NCBI GenBank assembly: GCA_023411555.1
Contig: JAEYOQ010000062.1
Location: 1-64,000, forward strand
DNA from: Bacillota bacterium
Lineage (GTDB): Bacteria > Bacillota > Clostridia > Lachnospirales > Lachnospiraceae
Reading direction: 5' to 3'
DNA: 64,000 nucleotides
Each line of letters opens with the position of its first letter. Position 1 is the first letter of the stretch. The notes under the pieces were generated by a model. It was given only the letters and a program-made list of their open reading frames with translations, had not been told where the DNA came from and made no database searches. Positions 32,766 through 41,026 of this stretch are shown here, piece after piece. Both the position numbers and the translations under genes were made by a program.

Positions 32766-34589
32766 CTATTCTACTGTAACACTCTTTGCCAGATTTCTCG
32801 GCTGGTCTACATTAAATCCACGATGTACACAGGTATAATACGCCAGTAACTGAAGTACCACCGCCGCTGTGAAGGGAGTAAAGTAATCTGAGGCCTTCGG
32901 TAATTCTATGTGATAATCATATGCCGCTTCCTCTACCTCTGCTTTGCCGTTGGTAATCATCACGACAAAGGCTCCCCTGGCACGGACTTCACGAACATTG
33001 GATATCATCTTGGAGAATACCCTATGCTGGGTTGCAAGTGCCACTACCGGAACACCCTCTGTAACCAGAGATAGTGTTCCATGCTTTAGCTCACCGGCAG
33101 CATATGCCTCGGAGTGAATATAGCTGATTTCCTTTAGCTTGATGGAGCCCTCCCAACAAAGAGCATAATCTAATCCACGACCAATAAAAAATAAGTCCTC
33201 TTTATCCACAAGATGCTTACAAATATCATCCACTGTCTTATCAAAGGCTAACGTCTCCTCTATTGAAGGGATGACCTCCTTGAGCTCCTTTATATAGCCA
33301 GCACATTCCTCTTCCGTAATAGTCTTACGAATTAATGCGAATTTGAAGGCCAAAAGATATAGGCAGGAGAGCTGAGCCGTATAAGCCTTTGTGCTCGCAA
33401 CTGCAATCTCAGGACCGGCATGGGTATAGAATACATAGTCACTTTCACGATCTATGGTGGAGCCCTTTACATTAACCACCGAAAGGGTGGTGGCTCCAGC
33501 CTCCTTAGCAAGACGAAGTGCTGCGAGTGTATCTGCTGTCTCCCCAGACTGGGAGATTAGGATGACTAGGGTATCTGAATCCATGATTGGATCCTTATAT
33601 CGAAATTCAGAGGCAATCTCCACCTCCACTGGAATTCGAATCAATTTCTCAATCATAGCCTTTCCTACTAAGCCTGCATGCATCGCTGTACCACAGGCAG
33701 CGATAATCACACGGTTCACTTTCTCAAAGACCTCATCCGGAATACGATCCACCGTAAAGTCCGGTAGGTTATCGGCTGATATTCTTGGAGTAATGGTGGA
33801 ACGAATAGAGCTAGGCTGCTCATAGATCTCCTTCAGCATAAAGTGAGGATAACCGTTTTTCTGGGCTGCAGTAATATCCCAGCTTACATGTAGCATGGTT
33901 GGAGCCACTACCTTCTTCTCAAAGTCTACTACTGTAATTTCTTCCTTGTTTAGGATCGCTATATGCTGCTCCGGTAATACGAAGTAATCCTTGGTATAAT
34001 CCATTAATGCAACCAGGTCAGATGCAATAATGGAACCAGACTCTACATGGGAAGCAACCAGAGGGCTGGCATTACGTAAGGAATAGATTACCTCCGGTTG
34101 ATCTGCGAACAGAATGCAGAAAGCATAAGCTCCTTCTATTCTTTTTGCTGCTCTTATAATGGCATCGATTGCATCTCCCTCATATAAGCTGTCAAGGAGC
34201 ATTGCAACAATCTCTGTATCGGTCTGAGAGATCGGATATCTGCCAGTCTTCGCAAGCTCAACCTCCAGACTATGATAATTCTCTATAATTCCATTGTGAA
34301 GCAGGGTCACCTTTCCATGAGTATGAGGGTGGGCATTCGTATCCGTAACTCCACCATGAGTCGCCCATCTGGTATGACCGATACCGCAAGTACCTTTTAA
34401 CTCATCTGCTTTCGTTGCCTTCTCTACAAGATCCGATACCTTACCAATGGTTTTTATTGTACGAACCTCTCCATCTTCACATAGCGCGATTCCTGCACTG
34501 TCATACCCACGGTATTCCAGAGCCGACAGTCCTCCCAAAAGTATATTTTTAGCCTCAAGGCTTCCTGTATATCCAATAATTCCGCACAT
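32766..34589 (-). CDS. glmS: Glucosamine-6-phosphate synthase, isomerising
   Basis: Makes glucosamine-6-phosphate from fructose-6-phosphate and glutamine, the entry to UDP-GlcNAc. The N-terminal glutaminase starts MCGIIGYTG with catalytic Cys after processing. Two SIS isomerase domains follow (ISQSGETADTLAALRLAKE near 345-365, and a second near 460), and the C-terminus ends NLAKSVTVE. At 607 residues it is typical. A GAGGAT ribosome site precedes the ATG. A glmS ribozyme lies in the leader, giving feedback control by the product. Confidence 0.97.
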   Translation of the reverse strand: MCGIIGYTGSLEAKNILLGGLSALEYRGYDSAGIALCEDGEVRTIKTIGKVSDLVEKATKADELKGTCGIGHTRWATHGGVTDTNAHPHTHGKVTLLHNGIIENYHSLEVELAKTGRYPISQTDTEIVAMLLDSLYEGDAIDAIIRAAKRIEGAYAFCILFADQPEVIYSLRNASPLVASHVESGSIIASDLVALMDYTKDYFVLPEQHIAILNKEEITVVDFEKKVVAPTMLHVSWDITAAQKNGYPHFMLKEIYEQPSSIRSTITPRISADNLPDFTVDRIPDEVFEKVNRVIIAACGTAMHAGLVGKAMIEKLIRIPVEVEIASEFRYKDPIMDSDTLVILISQSGETADTLAALRLAKEAGATTLSVVNVKGSTIDRESDYVFYTHAGPEIAVASTKAYTAQLSCLYLLAFKFALIRKTITEEECAGYIKELKEVIPSIEETLAFDKTVDDICKHLVDKEDLFFIGRGLDYALCWEGSIKLKEISYIHSEAYAAGELKHGTLSLVTEGVPVVALATQHRVFSKMISNVREVRARGAFVVMITNGKAEVEEAAYDYHIELPKASDYFTPFTAAVVLQLLAYYTCVHRGFNVDQPRNLAKSVTVE

Positions 34590-34754
34590 AATTATCCTCC
34601 ATCCTGCCGCCTGGCAGTTCTAAATAATGACAAATGAATTGTATTATAAATCATCAATATAATATAATCGCATGACCATAAACCCGTAAAAGGGCATAAT
34701 AATAGCGTGTTCGTTTAAATCCACTTTTGTTTTTGTTATTCAAGACAATTGGCA

Positions 34755-34975
34755 GATGAATTCATAGCGAAATAGAGCTTCGCAGCCAGGTACGAAGTCA
34801 AAATTTCACCTAATTCATTTTCTTGGTTATGCCGCTGTTGTTCTACTGTTACCAATAGGTTTTTTCGACATATCACATGCCCAAGAGCACGAGAGAGCAT
34901 CCGCCGAAATTTCGCTAACTCTCTACCTCGTTAACCTCCAAACCACATATCCCAATGAAGGTGCATGGCGCTAAT
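34755..34975 (-). ncRNA. glmS ribozyme
   Basis: On the minus strand the cleavage-site sequence TTAGCGCC is at 34967-34974 (cleavage expected before the G at 34971). AACGAGGTAGAGAGTTAGCG and AATTTCGGCGGATGCTCTC, the conserved core and pseudoknot segments of the glucosamine-6-phosphate-activated ribozyme, follow. The peripheral helix P4 region GAATTAGGTGAAA, TTCGTACCTGG and GAATTC lies before glmS. It cleaves its own mRNA when glucosamine-6-phosphate is plentiful. Confidence 0.92.
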
Positions 34976-35220
34976 TTAAACATTTCTGTTAATCAGATCT
35001 TGGGTTGATCTTGTGAATAGGTTCCATATATCACAATTACATTTTATACTATGATGCTACCCTCCTTTTTGCTATTATAATGACTTAACTATTTCAATAA
35101 ATTCTAATAATCTGATATTTCCTATGAATGGTAATTGCGATGAAGTCATGTTAGCATCTACAGGAGCAAAAGTCAATATACATTATCTTACATTCCGTAT
35201 CCAAACGCAGGTGTTGCATC

Positions 35221-35272
35221 AAAAAGGAACCCACTCTTCTACTTTCTATCAATCGTAAAAGGTGGGTTCCTT
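35221..35272 (-). terminator. Terminator of the 48-residue protein gene
   Basis: On the minus strand AAGGAACCCACC pairs with GTGGGTTCC, followed by TTTTTG. Confidence 0.8.
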
Positions 35273-35316
35273 AGTTGTATGATTTGCCCAACCACATCTT
35301 TAGAATCTGGTAAAGG

Positions 35317-35463
35317 CTATCTTAAATTGTTCTGCTTTCCAATGCCTTCCTTACGTACATTGTGAGTTTGGTTCTGATTCTCCGGTTTCACAGAGTTTGT
35401 GACGGTATTGAACTTTTCCTGCTCCTTCTTTTGATGCTGCTTTTCATTCTGCTTTTTGTCCAT
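35317..35463 (-). CDS. Small polar protein, unknown
   Basis: 48 residues, very rich in Lys, Gln, Asn and Glu (begins MDKKQNEKQHQKKEQEKFN, ends GIGKQNNLR), predicted mostly disordered. AAAGGAA precedes the ATG and a strong terminator follows, which supports a real gene. It looks like a small hydrophilic spore-type protein, but no family is certain. Confidence 0.6.
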   Translation of the reverse strand: MDKKQNEKQHQKKEQEKFNTVTNSVKPENQNQTHNVRKEGIGKQNNLR

Positions 35464-35608
35464 ACTAATTCCTTTCTGTCAGGTTATGTCTTTCTATCCT
35501 GCTGATTATTGATTGCGTAACCCAAATTACCCTAGCTCTATTAGTATGGAGTGCTTTTTATATATTATGTGATCCTAATCCTTTTCTCTTATATATGCTT
35601 TAGCCTTG

Positions 35609-36379
35609 CTAAATAAGCTCTTGGGCAACCTCTTGAAAGTCAATCATCAGCCTATCAAAAATACCAACCGGTATCTGATCGGAGAAGGTATAGATGATTG
35701 GATTATCCTCCACTTGAAATTGATATACAGTCACTCTCTCCTTCTCTGGATCCACAATCCAATATTCCCTAACACCGGAATCCAGATATTTATTCAACTT
35801 CTTGATATAATCCAGTCTGCTGCTCGCGGGTGAGCTTATCTCAATGATCAGATCCGGAGCGCCCTCAATCCGTTTCTGATTCACTTTATCCTTTTTGCTG
35901 ATTACCATCAGATCCGGTTGCACAATCGTCATGTTGTCCTCATCCAGCTTTACATCAAAGGGTGATAAGAATACTTTACAGCCATTAGCCTGTTCCATGA
36001 TATAGGCTTTCAGACGATATCCCAGCTCCGTAATCAGAAGCTGATGGTTTGCAGCAGGCGCCTCCTGAAAGAAAAAAGAGCCATCAATCAACTCTGCCCG
36101 GACATCTCCCGGCAGATTATAATAATCGTCTACGGTATATTTTCTCTTAGAATCATATGACAAGGCCTCTCTTAGCGCATCAATATTACTTACCTCTGCT
36201 TCATAGGAACGATAATTTAAGGCCTCAGCAATTGCTACTATCGTCTCATGCCTAGGAGACTCAGTCGCACCACTGAATATCTTATTCAAGGTTCCCAGCG
36301 GAACCCCTGATTTTTTGGCCAACTCTTCATTCGTTAGTTTCTGAAGTTTCTTCAACCTCTTAAGTAACTCAACCTCCAT
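35609..36379 (-). CDS. XRE-HTH/Uma2 endonuclease-like fusion protein
   Basis: About 257 residues. Residues 1-60 form an Xre-type HTH (LKRLKKLQKLTNEELAKKSGVPLGTLNKIFSG). From about 90 it becomes a Uma2/DUF820 fold of the PD-(D/E)XK superfamily: YTVDDYYNLPGDVRAELIDGSFF, then an ED/NMTIVQPDLMVISKKD catalytic-like segment, PDLIIEISSPASSRLDYIKK and YWIVDPEKERVTVYQ. The start is ATG at 36379 with AGGAGG upstream; the longer in-frame ORF to 36469 would overlap the promoter. Three palindromes resembling operators lie over the promoter, so the protein probably represses its own gene. Whether the Uma2 domain cuts DNA is not known. Confidence 0.75.
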   Translation of the reverse strand: MEVELLKRLKKLQKLTNEELAKKSGVPLGTLNKIFSGATESPRHETIVAIAEALNYRSYEAEVSNIDALREALSYDSKRKYTVDDYYNLPGDVRAELIDGSFFFQEAPAANHQLLITELGYRLKAYIMEQANGCKVFLSPFDVKLDEDNMTIVQPDLMVISKKDKVNQKRIEGAPDLIIEISSPASSRLDYIKKLNKYLDSGVREYWIVDPEKERVTVYQFQVEDNPIIYTFSDQIPVGIFDRLMIDFQEVAQELI

Positions 36380-36459
36380 GAATGCTCCTCCTGCTATGAT
36401 ATTCCTCCCTTTAAGCCTTGTCTTATATTCTAACGACATCATACTTTTTTGTATTCTAT

Positions 36460-36488
36460 ATTTTACCATATGTAGGTAAATATCTCAA
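36460..36488 (-). promoter_or_regulatory. Promoter of the HTH-Uma2 gene
   Basis: Minus-strand TTGAGA (36483-36488), 17-base spacer, TAAAAT (36460-36465). A palindrome lies in the spacer and another overlaps the region just upstream. Confidence 0.65.
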
Positions 36489-36535
36489 CACTTTTTACCG
36501 CATATGGTAATTGAATAATTTCCACATGCGGTAAA
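36462..36535. promoter_or_regulatory. Three operator-like palindromes
   Basis: TTTACCATATGTAGGTAAA at 36462-36480, TTACCGCATATGGTAA at 36495-36510 and TTTCCACATGCGGTAAA at 36519-36535 share a TTACC...GGTAA dyad. They flank and overlap the promoter of the HTH-Uma2 gene. The likely ligand is the HTH domain of that protein. Confidence 0.7.
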
Positions 36536-36595
36536 TGTAAAAGCATTATAATAATCAATGCTATGAAAGAATAGCCCTTATTGTCGCCACCATCC

Positions 36596-37423
36596 CTAAC
36601 AATTTCCCTCATGGACAAAGGAAAGCTTTCTTCTAGCAACTTCAGCGAGATGATATACTTGCTTCACCGGCGTCGCTTCTCTGTCCTGCATCCTCCACCT
36701 GGGAAAAAACCTGGATATATGAAGCGGTATATCCCTTCTTATCCCTGCCAGCCAGCCCGAAAGCTCTGCCATCTCCTCCTCACTATCATTTTCACCCGGT
36801 ATGATTAGTGTCGTCACCTCTATATGACAGGCTTTTGCTGCCAGCTCAATGGTTCTCTTAACTGTTGCCAGGTCTCCCCGAAGCTTATGATAGAAATCCT
36901 CGCTGAAGCCCTTCAAATCAATATTAAAGGCATCCACATAAGGCATGAGCTCCATAAGAGGTTCTTCACAGATATAACCATTAGTCACAATAACATTCTT
37001 CAGTCCCTGTTCTCTCGCAGCCTTTGCACAATCCCTGACAAATTCAAACCCGATCAGCGGCTCATTGTAGGTATATGCAATTCCGATATTCCCGCGAGAT
37101 TTAAGAAGCTTAGCCTTTAAAGTCAATTCCTCTATGGTCGTCTCTTCTGTCTGTATCTCTCTGCTGCCTACCATTGAGATATCACAATTCTGGCAGAAGG
37201 GGCAATTCAGATTACAACCATAGCTGCCAATGGATAGAATTTTGCTGCCTGGATGAAAATGATATAATGGCTTCTTTTCAATAGGGTCCAAGGCCACAGC
37301 GGTCAGCTTACCATAATTCTCACTGACAATCTCTCCGTTGCGATTCGTTCTGGCCTTACATAAACCCAGGTGACCTTCTTCAATGTTACAATGATGAGGG
37401 CATATTCTGCATTCCTCTCTCAT
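36596..37423 (-). CDS. amrS: AmmeMemoRadiSam system radical SAM enzyme
   Basis: A radical SAM protein of 275 residues of the AmrS type. The N-terminal cysteine motif ECRICPHHCNIEEGHLGLCKAR is followed by the 4Fe-4S site GCNLNCPFCQNCDISMVG (near residues 69-86). Substrate-binding strands TYNEPLIGFEFV and NVIVTNGYICEEPL come next. It shares an ATGA overlap with the upstream AMMECR1 fusion gene, so the two are translationally coupled. The reaction of this widespread system is not established. Confidence 0.85.
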   Translation of the reverse strand: MREECRICPHHCNIEEGHLGLCKARTNRNGEIVSENYGKLTAVALDPIEKKPLYHFHPGSKILSIGSYGCNLNCPFCQNCDISMVGSREIQTEETTIEELTLKAKLLKSRGNIGIAYTYNEPLIGFEFVRDCAKAAREQGLKNVIVTNGYICEEPLMELMPYVDAFNIDLKGFSEDFYHKLRGDLATVKRTIELAAKACHIEVTTLIIPGENDSEEEMAELSGWLAGIRRDIPLHISRFFPRWRMQDREATPVKQVYHLAEVARRKLSFVHEGNC

Positions 37424-38805
37424 TTATGCCTCACCACCTCAAAGCGCTCCAGAGAAAAGCTCTCATTATCATAGATTCCCGCCTTCTTTCTTGCGATCGA
37501 CACCTGCTGGTCAACAGTGTCAATACCCTCCAGATTCGGGAGGAGCAGCCCCCTCTTTCTACCTGAGGTAACAATAACACCATACCGCTTAACATCAAGT
37601 TCATCCTTAGACTTAATCGGCTCTGCCGGAGATAGCACATCCACACTATAGATTAATTCATCCAGCTCATCCTCTGCCACAGGTGCAAATCTAGGATCTT
37701 CTACTGCCGCACTAACCGCATTGCGAAGAATCTCAGCCGCAATGCTTTCTGTAACCGGACTAATGGTTCCGATACAACCTCGAAGACTGCCATGCTTTTT
37801 TAACGACACAAATACACCTGCCTTACGGTCGGTCAACTCTGGGGGAAGGTCTTTCGGAAGCTCAGCATATTTACCGGTGGTAATATAGGTCTCCAACGAA
37901 TGTCTGGCCAGATGCACATAAGGATCCTCCTGCTTCTGAAGCTCTCGTGCCAGCTCCTTCTGCTTCCTGGTAAATATCTCATCAAAGTTCCGGTCCGATG
38001 CTTCCCCGGCAATCTTGTATTCGCAGACTCCGTATCCAACCCCAAAGGTTCCCTCATAGGACAGGAAATTCGCCTCAACTGCCTTACCGCTAAGCGCTCC
38101 GGCCATAATAATAAAGGAGCGCAATCCGCATTCTGCTGCGGCCTCACAAAAGTCCGGATTAAATTCCAGGAACTTCAGAAAGTCCCCCTCCTTCATCGCC
38201 TCGACCACCTGATGGTCAAACTCCACGCCCTCTTTCGCAAAACCGTAAGGTCCCTCCTCCTTAAGCTTGTGAGAAAGGTCTCCGCTCGCCACAAATACGA
38301 TTCTTCGGTTAAGCTTAGCAGCCGTATTCTCCACGCATTTGCCAAGCCGATAATGTAGTGGCATAGACAGACCGGATAGACCGATCCTTACTAGCTGATA
38401 ATTCTTGTAATACTGATTAATAAAATAGAGTGGCACCATTGTGCCATGATCCAGCTCCGGGTTCTTCTCTCCCAGAGTCCCTGCTTCTATACCATCACGC
38501 TCAGCACATGCCTCCAGAGCCCCCACAAATTCTTCATCATAATCCACCTGAAAGGTCACCTCTTTTGCTCTGAAGCTGTCGAAGCTACCCTTGGCTTTCT
38601 TCCCTGGCGAGATGTGAAAATAATCTGAATACATAATGGAATGGGGTGATGTAATAATAATCGTATCAGGCTTTAGCTCAGCAATCCTCCTGGCAACCTC
38701 ATGATAGCTCTGTATTGTCTTACTTACCTTCTTCTCCTCACCTCGTCCAACTTCAGGAACGATGAGCGGCGGATGAGGAACGATAAATGCACCAACCAAT
38801 GCCAT
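37420..38805 (-). CDS. AmmeMemoRadiSam protein: LigB/Memo-like domain fused to AMMECR1
   Basis: 461 residues. Residues 1-265 form a LigB/Memo-type extradiol-dioxygenase-like fold: VPHPPLIVPEVGRGEE near the start, IITSPHSIMYSDYF near 50, LDHGTMVPLYFI near 120 and VASGDLSHKL near 175, providing His ligands. Residues about 290-461 are an AMMECR1 domain with the LRGCIGTISP signature near 355. GGAGGTG precedes the ATG. It overlaps amrS downstream. The two-gene operon is a compact AmmeMemoRadiSam unit; the function is not assigned, though a metabolic or RNA-modifying reaction has been proposed for the family. Confidence 0.85.
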   Translation of the reverse strand: MALVGAFIVPHPPLIVPEVGRGEEKKVSKTIQSYHEVARRIAELKPDTIIITSPHSIMYSDYFHISPGKKAKGSFDSFRAKEVTFQVDYDEEFVGALEACAERDGIEAGTLGEKNPELDHGTMVPLYFINQYYKNYQLVRIGLSGLSMPLHYRLGKCVENTAAKLNRRIVFVASGDLSHKLKEEGPYGFAKEGVEFDHQVVEAMKEGDFLKFLEFNPDFCEAAAECGLRSFIIMAGALSGKAVEANFLSYEGTFGVGYGVCEYKIAGEASDRNFDEIFTRKQKELARELQKQEDPYVHLARHSLETYITTGKYAELPKDLPPELTDRKAGVFVSLKKHGSLRGCIGTISPVTESIAAEILRNAVSAAVEDPRFAPVAEDELDELIYSVDVLSPAEPIKSKDELDVKRYGVIVTSGRKRGLLLPNLEGIDTVDQQVSIARKKAGIYDNESFSLERFEVVRHK

Positions 38806-38912
38806 ATAACCACCTCCGATAAATTAGTATAATCGTTGTCAATCTACATCTTACAATGATTATACCCCTTTTCGCGTGATATATAAATAGGCATAGTAGA
38901 TTGGGGCTGCTG

Positions 38913-39440
38913 CTAGAAGACCAGCTTTGTCATTATAACACTTACGATAATTGAAGCCAGGGTCGTAAGCAGACACCCAGCTAAGGTATATCTAGTCTTC
39001 TTTACACCGGCGGCCATAAAATATACAGCGAGTGTATAGAATATAGTTTCCGTACTACTCATCATAACAGACACCATGCGACCCAGATAGGAATCCGGTC
39101 CGTATTCCTTAAAGATGTCGAGAACCAGACTGGTTGCCGCCGAGGATGAGAACATCTTGATTATAGCTACAGGTACCAGCTGAGATGGAAAATGAAGTAA
39201 GTCCGTTAGCGGTCGCAGCAGGTCCGACACGATAGAAAGCGTCCCTGAAGCTCGTAAAATGCCGATAGCGACCATTAAACCGATTAAGGTAGGTAAAATA
39301 TCAAGTACAACCTTAAAGCCGTCCTTTGCGCCTTGAATGAACTCATCAAAGATGTTCGTCTTCATCAGAAGACCAAAGCCAATAATATAAAAAAACAGAA
39401 AGGGTATAATATAATCCGATATATAGATTAAAAATTTCAT
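38913..39440 (-). CDS. spmB: Spore maturation protein B
   Basis: A 175-residue membrane protein with four to five membrane segments. The Gate/nucleoside-recognition-like motif GAKDGFKVVLDILPTLIGLMVAIG near residues 37-60 and FSSSAATSLVLDIF near 95-108 define SpmB. It acts with SpmA in spore core dehydration and heat resistance. It follows spmA on the same strand with a 63-base gap. Confidence 0.9.
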   Translation of the reverse strand: MKFLIYISDYIIPFLFFYIIGFGLLMKTNIFDEFIQGAKDGFKVVLDILPTLIGLMVAIGILRASGTLSIVSDLLRPLTDLLHFPSQLVPVAIIKMFSSSAATSLVLDIFKEYGPDSYLGRMVSVMMSSTETIFYTLAVYFMAAGVKKTRYTLAGCLLTTLASIIVSVIMTKLVF

Positions 39441-39503
39441 TTTTTTATCCTGCCTTTCTTATAATCTGCATCCTCCATTCACCACGAGACATTCCTCTAG
39501 CTC

Positions 39504-40097
39504 CTACCGGTGACCGTTACGATAACTAAGCTTCCGCGCTATAATGGAAAAAGTGACACCCACAAAGGTGGAGCAAAGGGTAGCAACCAATCCCGCACCA
39601 ATTATCTCTGCCGGATTTACCGACCCGTATTGACTGCGGTAGGCTATGATATTCACCGGAATTAACTGTAAGGACGATATATTAATAATTAAAAGTGTAC
39701 ACATATCACAGCTTGCAACCTCTGAATCCTTATTCAGCTTCTTCAACTCCTTCATGGCCATCAGCCCCATGGGTGTTGCTGCCCAACCAAGACCGAGAAT
39801 ATTCGCAATCATATTGGAGGCTATGTATTCATTCACCACATGATCCTTAGGAATACTCGGATATAATAACCTAAGAAACGGTCGTAGCCCTTTTGTCAGA
39901 GATGCTACAAGCCCACTCTTTTTTGCCACCTGCATGATACCGGTCCACATTGCCATAATACCAAGCATCGTAATGCTTAATGTTACTGCTTCCTTAGAGG
40001 AATTTATGGTAGCATTACTGACCTCGCCGATCTCGCCTCTCAGGACTCCTACTGTTACTCCCAAAACAATCATGATACCCCAAAGGTAATTTAGCAT
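39504..40097 (-). CDS. spmA: Spore maturation protein A
   Basis: A 197-residue membrane protein. The conserved part includes SKEAVTLSITMLGIMAMWTGIMQVAKKSGLV near 34-64, with a Gate motif, and EYIASNMIANILGLGWAATPMGLMAMKEL near 88-116. This matches SpmA. It is the partner of SpmB. ATG after AGGAG. Divergent from the AbrB-like gene. Confidence 0.9.
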   Translation of the reverse strand: MLNYLWGIMIVLGVTVGVLRGEIGEVSNATINSSKEAVTLSITMLGIMAMWTGIMQVAKKSGLVASLTKGLRPFLRLLYPSIPKDHVVNEYIASNMIANILGLGWAATPMGLMAMKELKKLNKDSEVASCDMCTLLIINISSLQLIPVNIIAYRSQYGSVNPAEIIGAGLVATLCSTFVGVTFSIIARKLSYRNGHR

Positions 40098-40278
40098 ATT
40101 TTTCTCCTTTCTTTTTTGGCTAATTTTGACGAAATTTGTTATACGTTTTTGGCTATTTATTATAACTATATTCCTGTTTATGTAAGAAATACCCCTGTTT
40201 TTGCGACTTTTATGGTATTAATTGTATTGTATTTACATTTTTTGCTTAAATAGTGCTACCTTTTGACAATTATTTTAG

Positions 40279-40307
40279 TTGACTTTAAAAAAATCCTATG
40301 ATATCTT
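40279..40307 (+). promoter_or_regulatory. Possible promoter of the AbrB-like gene
   Basis: TTGACT (40279-40284), 17-base spacer, TATCTT (40302-40307), about 105 bases before the ATG. AT-rich surroundings make other pairs possible. Confidence 0.4.
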
Positions 40308-40411
40308 ATTTTATGCTATTACAAATAATGTAAGCTAGGAACTGTATGCGCATTCTTTGTTAATAGCAATCTATTTTATTCCCCAATACACTTAAGAATA
40401 GGAGGCCTATT

Positions 40412-40669
40412 ATGAAAAGCACAGGTATCGTAAGGAGACTTGACGAGCTAGGAAGAATCACTCTTCCGATTGAATTGAGAAGAACATTGGATGTAAGCGA
40501 AAGAGATCCGCTGGAGATCTTCGTTGATGAAGGTAAAATTATCCTTCAGAAGTATGAGCCCACTGATATCTTCAATGGCAACAAAGATAATCTGCTTGAA
40601 TATCAAGGAAAGAAAATTTCCAAGGATACGATCGTAGAACTTGCTAAGCTTGCAGGAATCATTGATTAA
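40412..40669 (+). CDS. AbrB-family transition-state regulator
   Basis: 85 residues. The swapped-hairpin AbrB DNA-binding domain at the N-terminus has GIVRRLDELGRITLPIELRRTL (residues 5-26), with DPLEIFVDEGKIILQKYEP following. The C-terminal tail resembles AbrB/Abh oligomerisation segments. In Bacillus, AbrB controls post-exponential genes. AGGAGG lies before the ATG. It is divergent from spmA and next to the yaa/yab-like cluster, where abrB also sits in Bacillus. Confidence 0.9.
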   Translation: MKSTGIVRRLDELGRITLPIELRRTLDVSERDPLEIFVDEGKIILQKYEPTDIFNGNKDNLLEYQGKKISKDTIVELAKLAGIID

Positions 40670-40905
40670 TTTACATATTTATTAACTATCTGTTTTACAA
40701 ATAGCTTATAAATCAAGTTTTCAAAATATCTGCTTTGCAGATCGTTATGAATCAGGTAATCAATGGAACAAGTATTCAAAATATTAACTTCCCAGATATT
40801 TTGTGAATCGAGCTTCAAAGGTTAGCATCGCAAGCAATTTATGAGTCTAATAATCATAGAGGTTTGCCTTGCTAACTTTATGTTATGCAATATTGCCTGG
40901 TACAA
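40670..40905. other. Intergenic region with imperfect direct repeats
   Basis: No gene is supported. Two related segments, TTTTCAAAATATCTGC at 40718 and TATTCAAAATATTAAC at 40772, each occur before a TGAATC word. There is no clear structure. Confidence 0.35.
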
Positions 40906-40937
40906 AAAGAACCTGCCGTGATGCGACAGGTTCTTTA
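40906..40937. terminator. Terminator of the TPR/MORN gene
   Basis: Stem AAAGAACCTG/CAGGTTCTTT with an 11-base loop. On the minus strand it is followed by TTTTTG. Confidence 0.8.
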
Positions 40938-41026
40938 TTTATCCTTATGCTGTTATATATCGTGTGCTGATTACTTGCAGAAGTAATAGTATAGTATGTA
41001 ATACTCTCCTCTAAATGCGACCTTTT

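Noticed and set aside
34740..34975. The region before glmS as a protein-coding leader
   Set aside because: Its conserved blocks match the glmS ribozyme instead.
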